DNA from: Echinometra lucunter
Taxonomy: Eukaryota > Echinodermata > Echinoidea > Camarodonta > Echinometridae
Direction of reading: 5' to 3'
Assembly: GCA_029962745.1 (NCBI GenBank)
Contig: CM057152.1
Span: 28,301,361-28,365,360 of the forward strand
Length of the DNA stretch: 64,000 bases
Positions within the stretch are counted from its first letter, which is position 1, and each line of letters starts with the position of its first letter. Shown piece by piece: positions 1 to 11,900 of this stretch. Made by a program: the position numbers and the translations under genes. The notes under the pieces are model-generated. The model had not been told where the DNA came from and searched no databases. It saw only the letters and a list, made by a program, of their open reading frames with translations.

Positions 1-186
1 TGGCGTCAACTGAACCACTTAAAGCTTGTTCAGATATCAGGTGCCATGTCCCTGCAACAATGCAGACCAACTACACCTTTACTGAGCTCTTATTAAAACC
101 AAGCCACCTTTACTTTTAGGTGGTTTTGTTGTACATGGTCACAGATGTTCAAAATAAAACAACTTGAAACACAATTCTAAGGATAC

Positions 187-3100
187 GGCTCCTGCATCTT
201 GTATCTCCTGCACAATGATGTCAACAGAAGAGCGTGGGAAGAGGGTAGTTAATAGGACAGTCTCACATGTATTCCTGATCATCCTCTCCAGGGCCTTCTC
301 CCTTACACCTAACATAGAAATACATGTAAAGGAAACTGGAAATTATAAAGGACATTAATTGCTGGGGAAAAAATGTTACCAGTACTATTTCACATCTCCA
401 ATTTTAAACTTCTTTAGGAAAATTTCTCTAAGGGTGCCTTACCTTATCATGACCTGAAGATACAAATTTTTTAAATTTCAAATTTGTGATATTTGATCAT
501 TTACTTTAAATGGGACAAATTTTGACATGAACAAGCACAATAATATACTGTGCCCCTGGCCAATCAGACTAGATTGAATTAGTGGCAAACATATAAAGGG
601 TAATAATGAACTTACAGGTATTTTAATCATTCATTCTAAGAAATAAAATATGTTATGATGTATACCTTTTTTACATGGTATAGTCTGGTTATAAACAAAA
701 TATAAACATTCATATTTACCTGCTATTCCCACCTTTGGTTTGTATGTGACTGTAACCGTTGCCTTGTCCATGAGTGCTTTATTAGGTTTAACATCCCCAG
801 GGCCATACACAGCAGCCATCACAGATGTGTCACCTAAATGCATGAAGTATGTCAGAGAAATTTAGAATAAAGTCACAGATGAGATTGTCATGACAGAGTT
901 GAAATAGGGCAAAACTGTGCCTGCTAGTTTTAAGCGCTGCTGTAATTAATGTAACAACAACAACAACAAAAAAATGCTTGTAATCACTGTTCATCACTGA
1001 TGGAACCCTGACAGCAGAGAGATATCAGGACAACATCCTTCGGCCAGAGGTCATCCCATACTTGTGCAATCTTGCACCAAGATGACAATGCCCACCCACA
1101 TAGAGCGAGGATCTCATGGAATACCTGCAGGAGGAAGGAGTGACGAGGATGGATTGGCCTGCAAACAGCCCTGACCTGAACCCGACAGAGCATTGTGGAC
1201 CAGCTTGGCCATGCTGTACGCCCAAGAGTGATGGATCAAACAACACTGGCTGAACTGGGACAGACCTTTGTCAATGAGTGGAACGTCATCCAACTGCAAC
1301 GTGTGACCAGACTGGTGGCCAGCATGAGGAGGTGGCAGGCTGCTGTGGATGTTCCACTTACGAATGGCCTTTTGATCCATTGATCTGACACTGTTGATGT
1401 GCATGTTGTTCAATAGAAAGTGCCGAAGAAAAATATGACTTTGTCACTTGTAAATTTGTGTATTTTTTTGCTTGTTTTGTTCTTTTTAGAGAGAGGGGGG
1501 GGGGGAGAGAGAACATGATTCCACATCAAGAAAAGAGAATGTCTGTTGTTAAGGTGAAAAGCAATTCAAGAGAAGGAGTGAGTCTGTGTTGCTTATGTTT
1601 GTCTGCTAGGGTTGAATACGGCTGAAAGTGATATTTGTTGAGGAGTGAATTCTTTTCCACTGCCACAGACCTATATTGTGGGTTAAAAGACATGGCTGGC
1701 AACAAGCATGATAGAGCCACCCTTGGACCTATTACATTGGAACACATCAAACAAGGCAATACCATAATAATTGATTGTTGGAAAGCATACAATGAACTTG
1801 GAGCTGTTGTTTCAAACATCTCACAATCAAACATTTCATACATTTGTAAATCCATTAACTGGAGCAAACACGAAGAATACAGGGGTCTGTGGTGGCAGGT
1901 CAAACAGCAACTCAGTTCTACCCACACAAGGACAGACAAGTGGCACCTCCATCTGATGGAGTACAGGTACCAGCAGCACCACAGACAAAGCCAACGCCTC
2001 TTCAGAACATCTTTGGGCGAGGCTGGAGAACTATACAATCCCAACAAGTAAATGGCACAAGAGTACTTCACATAACATTTTTTTTCTGCTTGAGTATTCT
2101 ATTCTATCTTATGTTAATTTTTTTTTTTAAAGTTTGCTTTTGTATTATGCTTATTGTGATTTCATTTCTATAATTACTGTTGATCTCTTTATGTATTTCA
2201 ATTTAGTGGCCCCTTTTTATAAGCTCTGCTCTCTCTAGGGTCACCAAAACATCATTGCATTTAAAATATGAATCTATTTTTTTTGTGTATGTTTTGATGC
2301 TAAAATAAATAAATGAATTGAATTGAATTGAAATAATTATCATGAACAACGTGCACTTCCTGCATTGTAAAATCTCTTCTTGCAGAGACGATTCCTTGCG
2401 TGATACAGCAAAAGCTGTCATCCACCTGCGAGCACTTCAATCTCGTACATGTTTAAAGAAACATCTGAAATATCTGACACATGATAAACCTTTTGGGGGC
2501 TCAGTATATGTCTTCAATGAATCTATCACGTTTACCCTCCATGCAGACTCTTGTATACACCATCATATTCGTGAATGTAAATGTTCATGCGGGAACCCAC
2601 CATGTTCACTCAACGCATAGGCTCTTTACAACATTTGAAGCATTCTGAGTCGCAATTCTGTGTGTATATTCATACTAGGACAAAAATAACATCAAAGAAG
2701 TGGTTACGTGTCTAGGGTGTTGTGTAAACCAGACTAAATCAATAAGGAATTAATTTTGCAAATGTTTAACAAACTGAATGGTGGGTACATGTATCTATGT
2801 TATGAATATTAATGTGTTTGCTTCATAATGATTGATATACTTTAGTCATACATGTGTTAAAAATTCAAATGCATACAGGAATGCACCTCTTACATATGTA
2901 CAGGTATGTCATGATATTCGGCTCATTCCATGTGAGGTTGTTAGATTGAGCTAGTTGAGCTCGGCATGAAGACCAACTGAACATGGATGGAATCTTTTGC
3001 AGAATAAAGGTGGCTGTCTTTGCCAGCAAAGCCTTTTAGACCCAGAGTCTGTGACATGGGAGAGTTTAGTAAATCCGTGGACTTCCATAACTTTTTCCGA

Positions 3101-4427
3101 CAGGACTTGGCCATATGGATCCAATGGCTGAATCAGTCAATATCTTTTGACCGAGAATGACGGGTTTGCATCATGCCACAAAGTTATCTCTGGATCGCTG
3201 AAGGATGGAACAGCTATGTACTGCAATGCTCCATGTGAGTTGAGGCGCAGAAAAGGAATTGATGGGATGGTAAGCCGTAGGCTGCACAAAGAATGCAAGT
3301 CATGAAACATCAGTTAGGTATGCATCTGTCTTCTCCCGCATGCACCACACCGTTCCAGACATCCTTGCATTCATTGTTCATTTTCCGGACGAACACCTTT
3401 CGAAGAGATGTATTGAAAAACATGGAATAGCATACTCCACTAGATGTACATGGGCTCAGTATGTACAGGATTTATTTATTCAGTGTGTGTGGGAAGATGT
3501 GATCTTCAACGAATACAAGTTTGATGGTTATTGTTGAAATTAATGAGTCTCTCTTTTGAAAGAAAAATCCTTCATGTCAAACAAGTGTCGAAACTCGAAA
3601 TGGCTTTTTTTTTTTAGTGGGGCCGAGAGGTACATATGGAACTCTACCCGAAACTGGCAACAATATGTATGAAACCCAAATACAACTGTCTCACAATCAG
3701 CTGCTGATTAAAACACAGCTCTTCTTAAAAACAAAAGAACCATTAACACCTCAAAATGATTGAAAACAGTATCCTGGTACCTAAAAATTGTTATTTTGGA
3801 AAAGGCAAAAAAAAAGAAGTGCCCTCATCCTCCTTTTTTCAAAAAGTTAGGATGAGAAACTAATAATTCTTTTTTTACTTGCCCTTATAGTTATACCAGT
3901 AAAGAACTCGACGATTTGAGGATTCCATGCCCGGATCCCATGTTTGTAGACCTAATTTGTATATTTAGCAACTTTTCACATTACATAATACATGTTCAAT
4001 GACAATGACAATGATTACCAATGCAAATGAGGCATCATTGTAAAGGGGAATATACAAGCTTTCCATAACATCAAACTTAATAATGATTATAAAGCTACTT
4101 GAGAGATATAAGAACTTTAATTCAAATAGCAGAACTTTTTGGAGGGGAGCTGCAGCAATATTCACCCGTCCACATCCCTAAACCTAACAGCCCCCCCCCC
4201 CCCCCCCGGGAGCTCCGGGGACGAGGAGGGTGGGCGCCGCTCGTCAGCCAGACGCGCGACAAAACATAATATTATAAACTGAAGTTCTTCCTAGCTTATC
4301 TGTTTATTCGAATGAATTTCTCACCCTGAGTAAATACTGCCGATCCATCTGGTTTGGAAATACAACTCTGTGACGATCCAATGGGTCGAATTTCGACAGA
4401 AGAATTATTTTCTTGCATTGAAGTCAT
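187..4427 (-). CDS. EXOSC5: Exosome complex component RRP46 (EXOSC5), 5' part; gene continues off the left edge
   Basis: Non-catalytic RNase PH-like subunit of the hexameric ring of the RNA exosome, which processes and degrades RNA 3' to 5' in nucleus and cytoplasm. Coding exons on the minus strand are 4427-4325 (start ATG at 4427-4425), 833-720 and 308-187. They total 339 nt (113 codons) and the phases match: G|GT Gly at both junctions, then a full codon before a GTATCC donor. Exon 1 encodes ISKPDGSAVFTQ, matching the family's LSRPDGSA start of the RNase PH fold. Exon 2 encodes GDTSVMAAVYGP, the signature strand. Exon 3 encodes ERMIRNTCETVLL followed by a QDAGA end, aligning with human RLIRNTCEAVVLG and DAGS. 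The C-terminal half (LNAACMAL region onward) is not in the window; no acceptor with that coding sequence occurs in 1-186. The start is the ATG beginning MTSMQENNSS; a second Met is at residue 4. Intron 1 is about 3.5 kb and full of transposon debris. Assignment rests on remembered family sequence. Confidence 0.9.
985..1385 (+). pseudogene. Tc1/mariner-type transposase relic (C-terminal part)
   Basis: Degenerate plus-strand coding sequence spread over all three frames inside EXOSC5 intron 1. Recognisable pieces are QDDNAHPHRARI (second catalytic Asp region of Tc1-like DDE transposases), EYLQEEGVTRMDWPANSPDL followed directly by NPTEH (third acidic residue region), then DQLGHAVRPRV and VTRLVASMRRWQA near the C terminus. 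Several frameshifts separate these pieces, so it cannot encode an enzyme. No terminal inverted repeats could be matched around it. The family is clear from the PDLNP motif; the subfamily is not. Confidence 0.85.
1635..2051 (+). pseudogene. Merlin (IS1016/ISXO2-like) transposase relic, C-terminal catalytic half
   Basis: The open frame encodes GPITLEHIKQGNTIIIDCWK followed by AYNEL, the second catalytic Asp region of ISXO2-like/Merlin transposases (family pattern: PGTTIxSDxWxAY). The next block, HTFVNPLTGANTKNT, is in another frame and matches the family's NFVDPVTGAHTQTIE. The reading then returns to the first frame with GLWWQVKQQL and HLMEYRYQQHH, matching the last Glu region and the EYMWR end. 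At least two frameshifts make it inactive. The matching N-terminal half lies downstream on the same strand at about 3185-3590, so the order is permuted. Confidence 0.8.
2060..3180. other. Rest of EXOSC5 intron 1 between the Merlin pieces; no gene recognised
   Basis: AT-rich intronic DNA with a short GAATT-type run near 2305-2330. An open stretch of 92 codons at 2342-2620 carries several Cys and His residues, but I recognise no family in it and it has no splice context. It may be transposon-derived, because recognisable transposase pieces flank it on both sides. Confidence 0.4.
3185..3590 (+). pseudogene. Merlin-like transposase relic, N-terminal half
   Basis: Plus-strand fragments look like the N-terminal half of a Merlin transposase. 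There is a zinc-finger-like stretch YCNAPCELRRRKGIDGM (family: CxxC then DGxxWRC), then TRCTWAQYVQDLF, then VIVEINESLF at about 3527-3556. The last corresponds to the first catalytic motif VEIDESLF, here with Asp changed to Asn. Stops and frameshifts interrupt it. The catalytic remainder is upstream at 1635-2051. This is weaker than the C-terminal call because each block is short. Confidence 0.55.
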
Positions 4428-6360
4428 GCTCTTTCGATTTTCACGTGCTCTCGAGCTCCAGTATGGAACGCTACTTGGGACATCGACACAGGCAATAAAA
4501 TAATGACGCTGTACGTGATATCTTGTACACTATCTTGTATCGAGTTGTTTCTATTTTACCTACATATAACTTATGGAAAAACTTACAGATTTTAGGTTTA
4601 ATTTTGTATTTTTACAAATACATTTTTTTTTATGTCTATAAAGTACATCTAAGATCATTCAATCTTTTCCTTTTTCTTTTTTCATTTTGCAATTAACTTC
4701 AATTCATATTCACTAATACTATGAGCTCACAGAGATGGCGCCATGGTATTTTGATTGGGGGGGGGGGGGGAGGGGGGCACGGTGACCCATAGGTGAGTTA
4801 ATTTATGTTTTAAACGTATAGGGGTATCATGTAGTTGCATCACCCAGCCCTTTCCTTTCCAAAACTCTTCTTTCTTTTTCCTCCTCTCTTTTTCAAACTT
4901 CAAATCATGGGGGGGGGGGGGGGGGGGGGTGGATGGTTGCCCCCCCCCCCAAGCTCACATTTGTTATTCAAAAAAATTCATAAAAATATGAGTACTATTG
5001 TAAGGAATAGAAGTTAAATCTCATAAAGAAGACTGTTTTAGGTACAGTGATATATTAATGCTTGGGATGTAAAAGATATATACACTTTACTAAAATGATT
5101 TAAAATGAAACCAAAAAAAAAAAAAAAATCTCCAAATCCTTGTTAGCTTACACTTTATGGCTTACACTTTACTAAAATGATTTTTGTTTAAAAATATAAA
5201 AAATATCAAATATTCATCAGCTTAATTTGAGGGCAGATCAGAAGAGTGCATAATGCATTGATATTGTCTCAGTTTGTGATGTCCCAAACTAGGGGCAATT
5301 AAGATACCATTGGTCAACTCTGTGTTTCTACAATGTTGTCAATTAAAAATGGGAAAGGAAGAAAAAAGAAAAGAAATGTTTGGCAGTGACTTGACTGATG
5401 TGATAGATATAGGATACAAGGACTGACATCAGTAGAAACAGTATTCATGGAAAGGGTACTGAACATATAAAGGCTCTGAATACAATGAAACTTTGAATGA
5501 GACATTACATGCATGTTCCATTTATTTATTTTATTTCATTTTTTTTTGCATCTGACACTAGGTGATTTATTACTTGTCCATACACAATCATTCACAGAAG
5601 AAATCTGGATTACTAGATTTAGACAATGTTACAAATATCACACCAAGAAAACAACCCAGGAACAAAAATAGTACAAATTAAATCACAGAAACATTTTGTA
5701 CAATATTTACAATATTGTGGTCTCGTTAAGCTCTACATAGACAGATCTGCATTCACATCAACATGCAAATGGGCTCTCAATCTTCAGCAAAAATAAATCA
5801 ACATATTTTTCCAAGGATAATTTTCTGCAAAAGATGAGGTAAACTTGTGTAGATAGATAGCATTACCTAACAAAATGAAAGATAACAAGCAATAAATATT
5901 CTCTTCATCACCTATCACTTGCACAATTACAATAATTCCATATGCAATAACTGGGAAAAGATACAACAGCAAATACTACTATTATAATACACACTCATTA
6001 CAAAGAGTTAATTTTGCCAGTCCCACTTCTCTGTGTTTTATCTTTCTCACTGCTGATAGAATCGCTCATGACGACGGTCTCCTGCGTTCTGAAATTCAGT
6101 TAAATAATATTTTTCATATACTTTTTTTATATTCAGAAAGAGATTGTAAATGATACGTGTATCTAAAATGTATATATATGAAAATCTATGTAATAATTGA
6201 TTATGTTGTACTGTGTTGAACATGTGGAACGCAGAAATAAATTTCAAGCAAACAAACAAAAAGAATAGATAATTATGAAAGTTAGTGCCAAAAAGCTGTC
6301 CTAATAATAAGCTAATCTTGTCAGCCTAAGTTCCCTGTATTCTTGTTTTCTAGTAAACTT

Positions 6361-6674
6361 AAGGTGTGTTCAGATATGATGCGACTTTGTGCAGGTCTAT
6401 GAGGTATGGGGCGACATAAAAATATCGCCGAGGCAGGACACATTTTGGTTGCTGCTTGGCTGCAAAAAAACGAGCACCAATCAAATTCCTGAAAAGTTAG
6501 CACAAAAAATGTTGTCATGAGATTGTTTGCGCAAGTTTTGACAAAATTCTCTCTCATTTGAGAGTTGATGCGTTAATGCACGCTCATTAGCATAAGTGGC
6601 GGCACAAAGTGGCATCATATCTGAACACAAAAAATGTGGCGGCACAAAGTGGCATCACATCTGAACGCACCTTT
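6361..6674. mobile_element. MITE-like element, copy 1, with TIR AAGGTGyGTTCAGAT
   Basis: The ends are inverted copies: AAGGTGTGTTCAGATATGAT on the left, and on the right the reverse complement of AAAGGTGCGTTCAGATGTGA, next to TTAA-like flanks. The interior is shared, in opposite orientation, with 43970-44306 (for example GCCGAGGCAGGACACA and a TTGCGCAAGTTTTGAC stretch). The right end is duplicated in tandem (about 6594-6634 and 6637-6674). There is no coding capacity, so it is a non-autonomous DNA transposon. TTAA flanks hint at a piggyBac-type target but are not proven. Confidence 0.75.
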
Positions 6675-7425
6675 ACACACATAAACACATATCAGAATAG
6701 AGCTTTTATCCTGGTTCTACTGCCACACTATGGCAAATTTGTGTATAAACTTTCCAAAGCTCAAAAGGTTTCCAATACCATTCCTCTTACCACTCAGGAA
6801 AGCAAAACAAATCAAAATCAAACCAAACAAACAAAACAAGAAACTTAAACAACAAAACAAAAATGTCTTACAAATGCATAGTCAATGAGTGGTTCATGTT
6901 GAACATGATATGAATGAATTACCAACAAAATATTTATCACAATATTCATTTCACAATCATGGACCCTAAAGATCCATAAAACAACTTTTTGCGCCATGAA
7001 ATATAATGTACCAACATAAGAACAAGTTTGAATAGAAAAAGAAACTTTCACAAACCACTATCATATTCCGTAACACAAAGTCTATTGCCAAAAACTTATG
7101 ATGAATAAAAAACAAACAAAAATCATATTCGTAGGATCACATTTATGTAATTCCAGGATACATATTTGAGCACTTAATTCATTTTTTTCCTCGCTGTTAA
7201 ATCAACAAATGCATTTAATCATACTAGTATCAAAGAAAACCTGGTATCACTGGTATTTAACAATGCTTCAATTATATATTTACATATATATTTACACCCT
7301 GGATGAATTACTAGAAAGTGTTTGAACTTTGAAAGATTATTAATTTTACATTAAGTGAAAAAAGTTGAAATCTGAGGCAGTATGTAAACACAACATAAAG
7401 ACAACTTCCCTTATGGAAATATATA

Positions 7426-7427
<2 letters not shown>

Positions 7428-7467
<40 letters not shown>
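7428..7467. repeat. (GAT)n microsatellite
   Basis: About 13 uninterrupted GAT/TGA triplets in the intergenic region upstream of EXOSC5. Confidence 0.95.
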
Positions 7468-7468
<1 letters not shown>

Positions 7469-7629
7469 CACTACAATTATTTGGTGCCATTATCTCTTAA
7501 CATTAAAGGCACGTACAGGTTATGATTTTGATATTGAAAGACTTACAAATACCCATTACATCATAATTCCAGAAATAACCATTTCAAAGCTGAAAGATAA
7601 ATAAAAAGGAATGTTTCAGTGATAGACTG

Positions 7630-8550
7630 GATGAATCCTCGACCATGCGCGGTCGAAATTTATGCCTCCGCAATTGCTAGATCGGAAATATATGGCACAT
7701 TTAAGTTGATTTTTTTATTTTCATGTATAAAATGACATCTTTGACCTTGTGACCCCCAAATCTAATGAGACAATTATGAGACTTCCATATGCATACATGA
7801 GCCAAGTTTGGAGATGAACCGTCACAGAGTTGTTAAGTTATCGCAAGAACAAGCAATTTTCATGTATATAATGACCTCTATGACCTTTGACCTTTAACCT
7901 TGAGACCTAAAAATCTAATCACATCATTGTCCCTCCCAGATGCATACATGAATCAAGTTTGAAGTTGATCCATCAAGTGGTTGTTGAGTTATCGCGAGAA
8001 AGAACCATTTCTATGTACATAATGATCTCTATGACCTTTGACCTTGAGACCCCAAAATCTAATCAGATCATTGTCCCTCCCTTATGCATACATGTGCTAA
8101 GTTTGAGGTTGATCGGTCAAATGGTTGTTGAGCTATGGTGAAAACTAACCATTTCTATGTACAAAATGACCTCTATGACCTTTGACCTTTGACCTTGTGA
8201 CCCCGAAATCTAATCAAATCATTGTCCCTTCCATGTGCATACATGAGCCAAGTTTGAAGCCAATCTGTCACTTGGTTCTAAGTTATCATGAGAACGAGCC
8301 ATTTTTATGTGTATTATTACCTCTATGACCTTAAACTTTGACCTTGACACTCCAAAATCTAATCAGATCATTGTCCCTCCCTTATGCATACACGAGCCAA
8401 GTTTGAAGTTGATCCGTCAAACGGTTCTTAAGTTATCGCGAGAACGAAAACGGGACGGACAGATGGACGGACGGACGGACGGACGGACGGACAGACAACC
8501 CGAAAACATAATGCCTCCGGCAACCACCTTCGGTGGGCGGAGGCATAAAA
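7630..8550. mobile_element. Satellite-cored non-autonomous element, copy 1 (Helentron/pearl-like architecture)
   Basis: The left arm carries GACCATGCGCGGTCGAA then TTATGCCTCCGC. The core is about six degenerate units of roughly 140 bp (each with TCTATGACCTTTGACC, CCCAAAATCTAATCAGATCA and AAGTTTGAAGTTGATC). It ends with a GGAC tetranucleotide microsatellite (about 8452-8500) and a hairpin tail GCCTCCGGCAACC...GGTGGGCGGAGGC. The outer GGCGGAGGCATAA is the reverse complement of the left TTATGCCTCCGCC. The plan (arm, tandem core, tetranucleotide microsatellite, 3' hairpin) resembles pearl/DINE-1/mini-me elements, which are non-autonomous Helentrons. Family membership is inferred from architecture only. 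A second copy is at 45917-46658. Confidence 0.7.
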
Positions 8551-8960
8551 AGGGGACAGAGCTGTATGAAATCAAGAAATATTAGAATATTAAGAAACAC
8601 TTCAAAGAAATCATAAATCATCAATCATCATCCAGCAGTGGATAAGGAAGTCTTTTGCTCATAAACCTCTTTCATCCCCTTCAAAATAATAAATGATAAT
8701 GATGAATAATATAGTGGAATACAAAAATGTCACACTAAAATCCCTGTATGGAAAATATGGAGCACAGAAAAAAAAAGAACTTTTACATTTCATTAACAAA
8801 GAAAGAAAGTAAGAAACATTAATGAGAAAATAAGAAATAATAAAATAACAGGAGAAACATGAATAACTGATTAAAGTAGTATATAAGAGTAGCTAAGGAG
8901 AAATACTCACAAGAATTACAGGGATAACATTAAAAATAATAGGAAAACTACAGACAGAAC

Positions 8961-11900
8961 TTAAAAATCCAGGAAATTTGAGTATGTCCAGCTGAATGGG
9001 ACTAGATCCCTAAAGAAATTGTCCTCATTATCACCCCCTCCAAAGATAGCTAGAGACTCCGCCATTGGAATGTTTTCCTTATCATCTTTCGATGCAGTCT
9101 TGTTGCCATGGTAACTGGTAATGGCATGACCAGCTCTGATACCGACTGGTACGTGGGAATGCAGCTCCACCTGACTCCAAGTAAAGGTATCTTGAATGAA
9201 GAAAAAACAAACAACAAAAACAGGAAAATTAATTCAGGATTTCAACATTACACACAGCAGTGATGCCATCCTTTAATTAAGTTTTGCAGTATATTATATC
9301 TTAAAAGAATTATTATGAGTGGAAAAAGAGAATATCCTACTTTAAAGCCATAAAACTGGAGAGTAATTAAAGTTCAGGAAAAACAGTATTTTGCTTGAAA
9401 TCTGCAGTATTCCCCCCCCCCCCCAAAAAAAAAAAAACCCAGTACAAGATACTGCAAAAAAGAACAGTTGACACATAGAAAGAAGTAGGTATATGCAGAA
9501 CTGCTTCAGTCAATTAATCATTTAAAGAACTACAAACTATTAAATGAAATCTTCCTGCATTGTGTGTTTCTTTTCACTCCCAAAGAAGCTTTGGAAATCA
9601 TCATCCCACCTAAACTGGTTTTCATTACTAGTGGATTTCAAGAAATACTTCCAGGTAATCATTTACCTCTTCTGGGTCATGTGTGGCAAATGTAGATAAA
9701 ATGTCTTGTCAAAGAATATTAGTGCCATCATGATCATGGCAGGGATATGAACTGAGCACCTTGTGGTTCACAGTCTAGTGATGACTTATCTACTAGACTA
9801 ATGAACCATATGACCACTATGGATGAGACTGGAATTTAGTTAGAGCTGTCATGAGGATATGAACTGTGTACCTCGAGGCTCACAGTCTGGTGACCAAAAG
9901 ACCGCATCACTTCTTATGGATGAGACAAGAATTTAAATGTGCTCCTTACCAAGGTGGAAGATGAATGCATCCGACAGGGCCTCGTTTCCATTGTATCCTC
10001 CATGGATGAGGACTTTATTACCAGGCAAAGCAATGGAGGCATGCCAACTATGGAGAAAACAATTCACAATTGTAATTCGTCAAGAGACCCGTTTACTGAT
10101 GTATTCAAATTTATGCACATTTCTCTCCCAAACCATTGGTTACCAAATATTCAGTATACCTGTTGTGTATAATGGCACCTGACTAGATGAAATCTAGTTT
10201 GCATATCTGTTGCTATGTCAGGTAAACCCTTGGCAATCTTCTTTGTTGTCAAGTTGTCAAGGGAAACTTTTGTTCAGCAATTATTAACAGGTTTAAAAAT
10301 GCTATTAATTTGACTGTTCTCAACATGGAATATTTACTCCTCTGCATCTCAGAACTTAAAGATCAAACATATTATAAACTAATCCTCAAGTTAGATCTGA
10401 TGGAAGAGATCATATACTTACCTTCTTGGCGAGGGTGGTGTCCCCATCATCTTAGGGGAAGTGAATTCCATTAGACCTGCAACAGAAAATGTATGTTTGT
10501 AAATGCATAGGAAAAATTTGATCATGCATGTAGTTCACAAAATTTGATGTGTATAAAAAAGACCAAAACCATTATAAATCTTCCTGCTTGGTCATATATT
10601 GCAGAGTAAAAATATATATTTGATAGAAAAGCAGCAACAAAAATAAAGAAGGACACAGAGGGATTTGCTCCTCCTTCCTCCATCCCTCTTTAGTTACCGA
10701 AAATCCACCCCCCCCCAATGTGATCAGCTAATGCATTGAATTCATCAAGGACTTGTCTTTTCCATTCTTATTTCCAGAAAAAGAAAGATAGATAGAAATA
10801 ATATGCGAGTTATTGAAGGTAGTGAACACACCCCTTCCCCCGTATCAGATAAATGCATGGAGATCTGTTTTCAAACGGCACATCTTTCTTTAAAACTCAT
10901 GACATCTACCACTTGTGTTGAGTTTTCAGGATTGTTTGTGGTAAAGCTACTTACATAGGTCCAATATATGAAGGTCATTGTAACAGACAGGAGCATCCCA
11001 TCCTCCAAAGATAACCAACTGATCTCCAAGGAGTGTTGCAGAATGGCTGAAATTGCAGAGAAAATTAATGCTTTTAGAAATACATTTCACATATAAAGTG
11101 CCTTTTTCATGAAACACAAAGTTCAAATGGCAATAAAAGGAAAATATCCGTCTTAAACAGCCTGATGTCCATGGAAAATGATGCTTCCATCCCTTGACTA
11201 GCAATGGAAATTGGTTCAAAAACTACCATTCTCCCCAGAAAATACATACATCTGTGGCCTTTTTATTTTGCATGTATTACACAATGTAATATATACCATC
11301 CAAAATTGCCACTTAAAGAAATTTTGAAGTTCACAGTTTAACTGGTCACCTCACAAAAATGAAACTGCAGGCGCCTAGATTGGATTACTGGTACATATAT
11401 TGCTTTGAAGAATCACTTTAATAGCCTGGCAGATCAATATTGCGGATTAGCTAGATGGTAACTTTGAATGAAGTTTGCAAAAACCCAACTTAATTCTGCT
11501 TTGTGACTTTGGAATGGAAAATTCAGCTAGCTCCATTCTGTCCTTGCAAGTGCAGACATACAAGGGTGTGTTAGAGATAGATTCAATAAAAAAAAAATTA
11601 TGCAATTGATGACTGTGGTCTTACAAAACCACATTCTAATATCTGCCTATAAAGTGCCAGGTATGATAAACTTACCCCGATCTTGGTTTTGGTTTGGTTC
11701 CCATGGTGACAGGCTTATACCAACTCTTAGATTCTGGAGGAAGGAGGTGAAACAGAGCAAAGAAATAGTTGAATACCAACCAACACTGACTGTGTTGGTG
11801 ATGAGATATGATAACTTAAGGGATGGAACTTATGTGCCTATCACGCTCATACTTATTTATATTATTCATCACGATTGTAGTTGACAGGAGCAAAATAACA

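Larger units (their letters stand above)
4428..8960. other. Intergenic region between EXOSC5 (5' end) and the Kelch gene (3' end)
   Basis: No coding exon recognised. Just upstream of the EXOSC5 start is an E-box CACGTG at about 4442-4447. The rest holds homopolymer runs (G21 at 4909-4929, C10 near 4941), a GAT microsatellite, a TIR element (6361-6674) and a satellite-cored element (7630-8550), listed separately. It lies between the 5' end of EXOSC5 and the 3' end of the Kelch gene, so it should hold the EXOSC5 promoter and the Kelch 3' UTR. Confidence 0.6.

Noticed and set aside
7630..8550. CRISPR-like array of regularly spaced repeats
   Set aside because: Units are about 140 bp, degenerate and without unique spacers. 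The structure is that of a satellite-cored transposon in a eukaryote.
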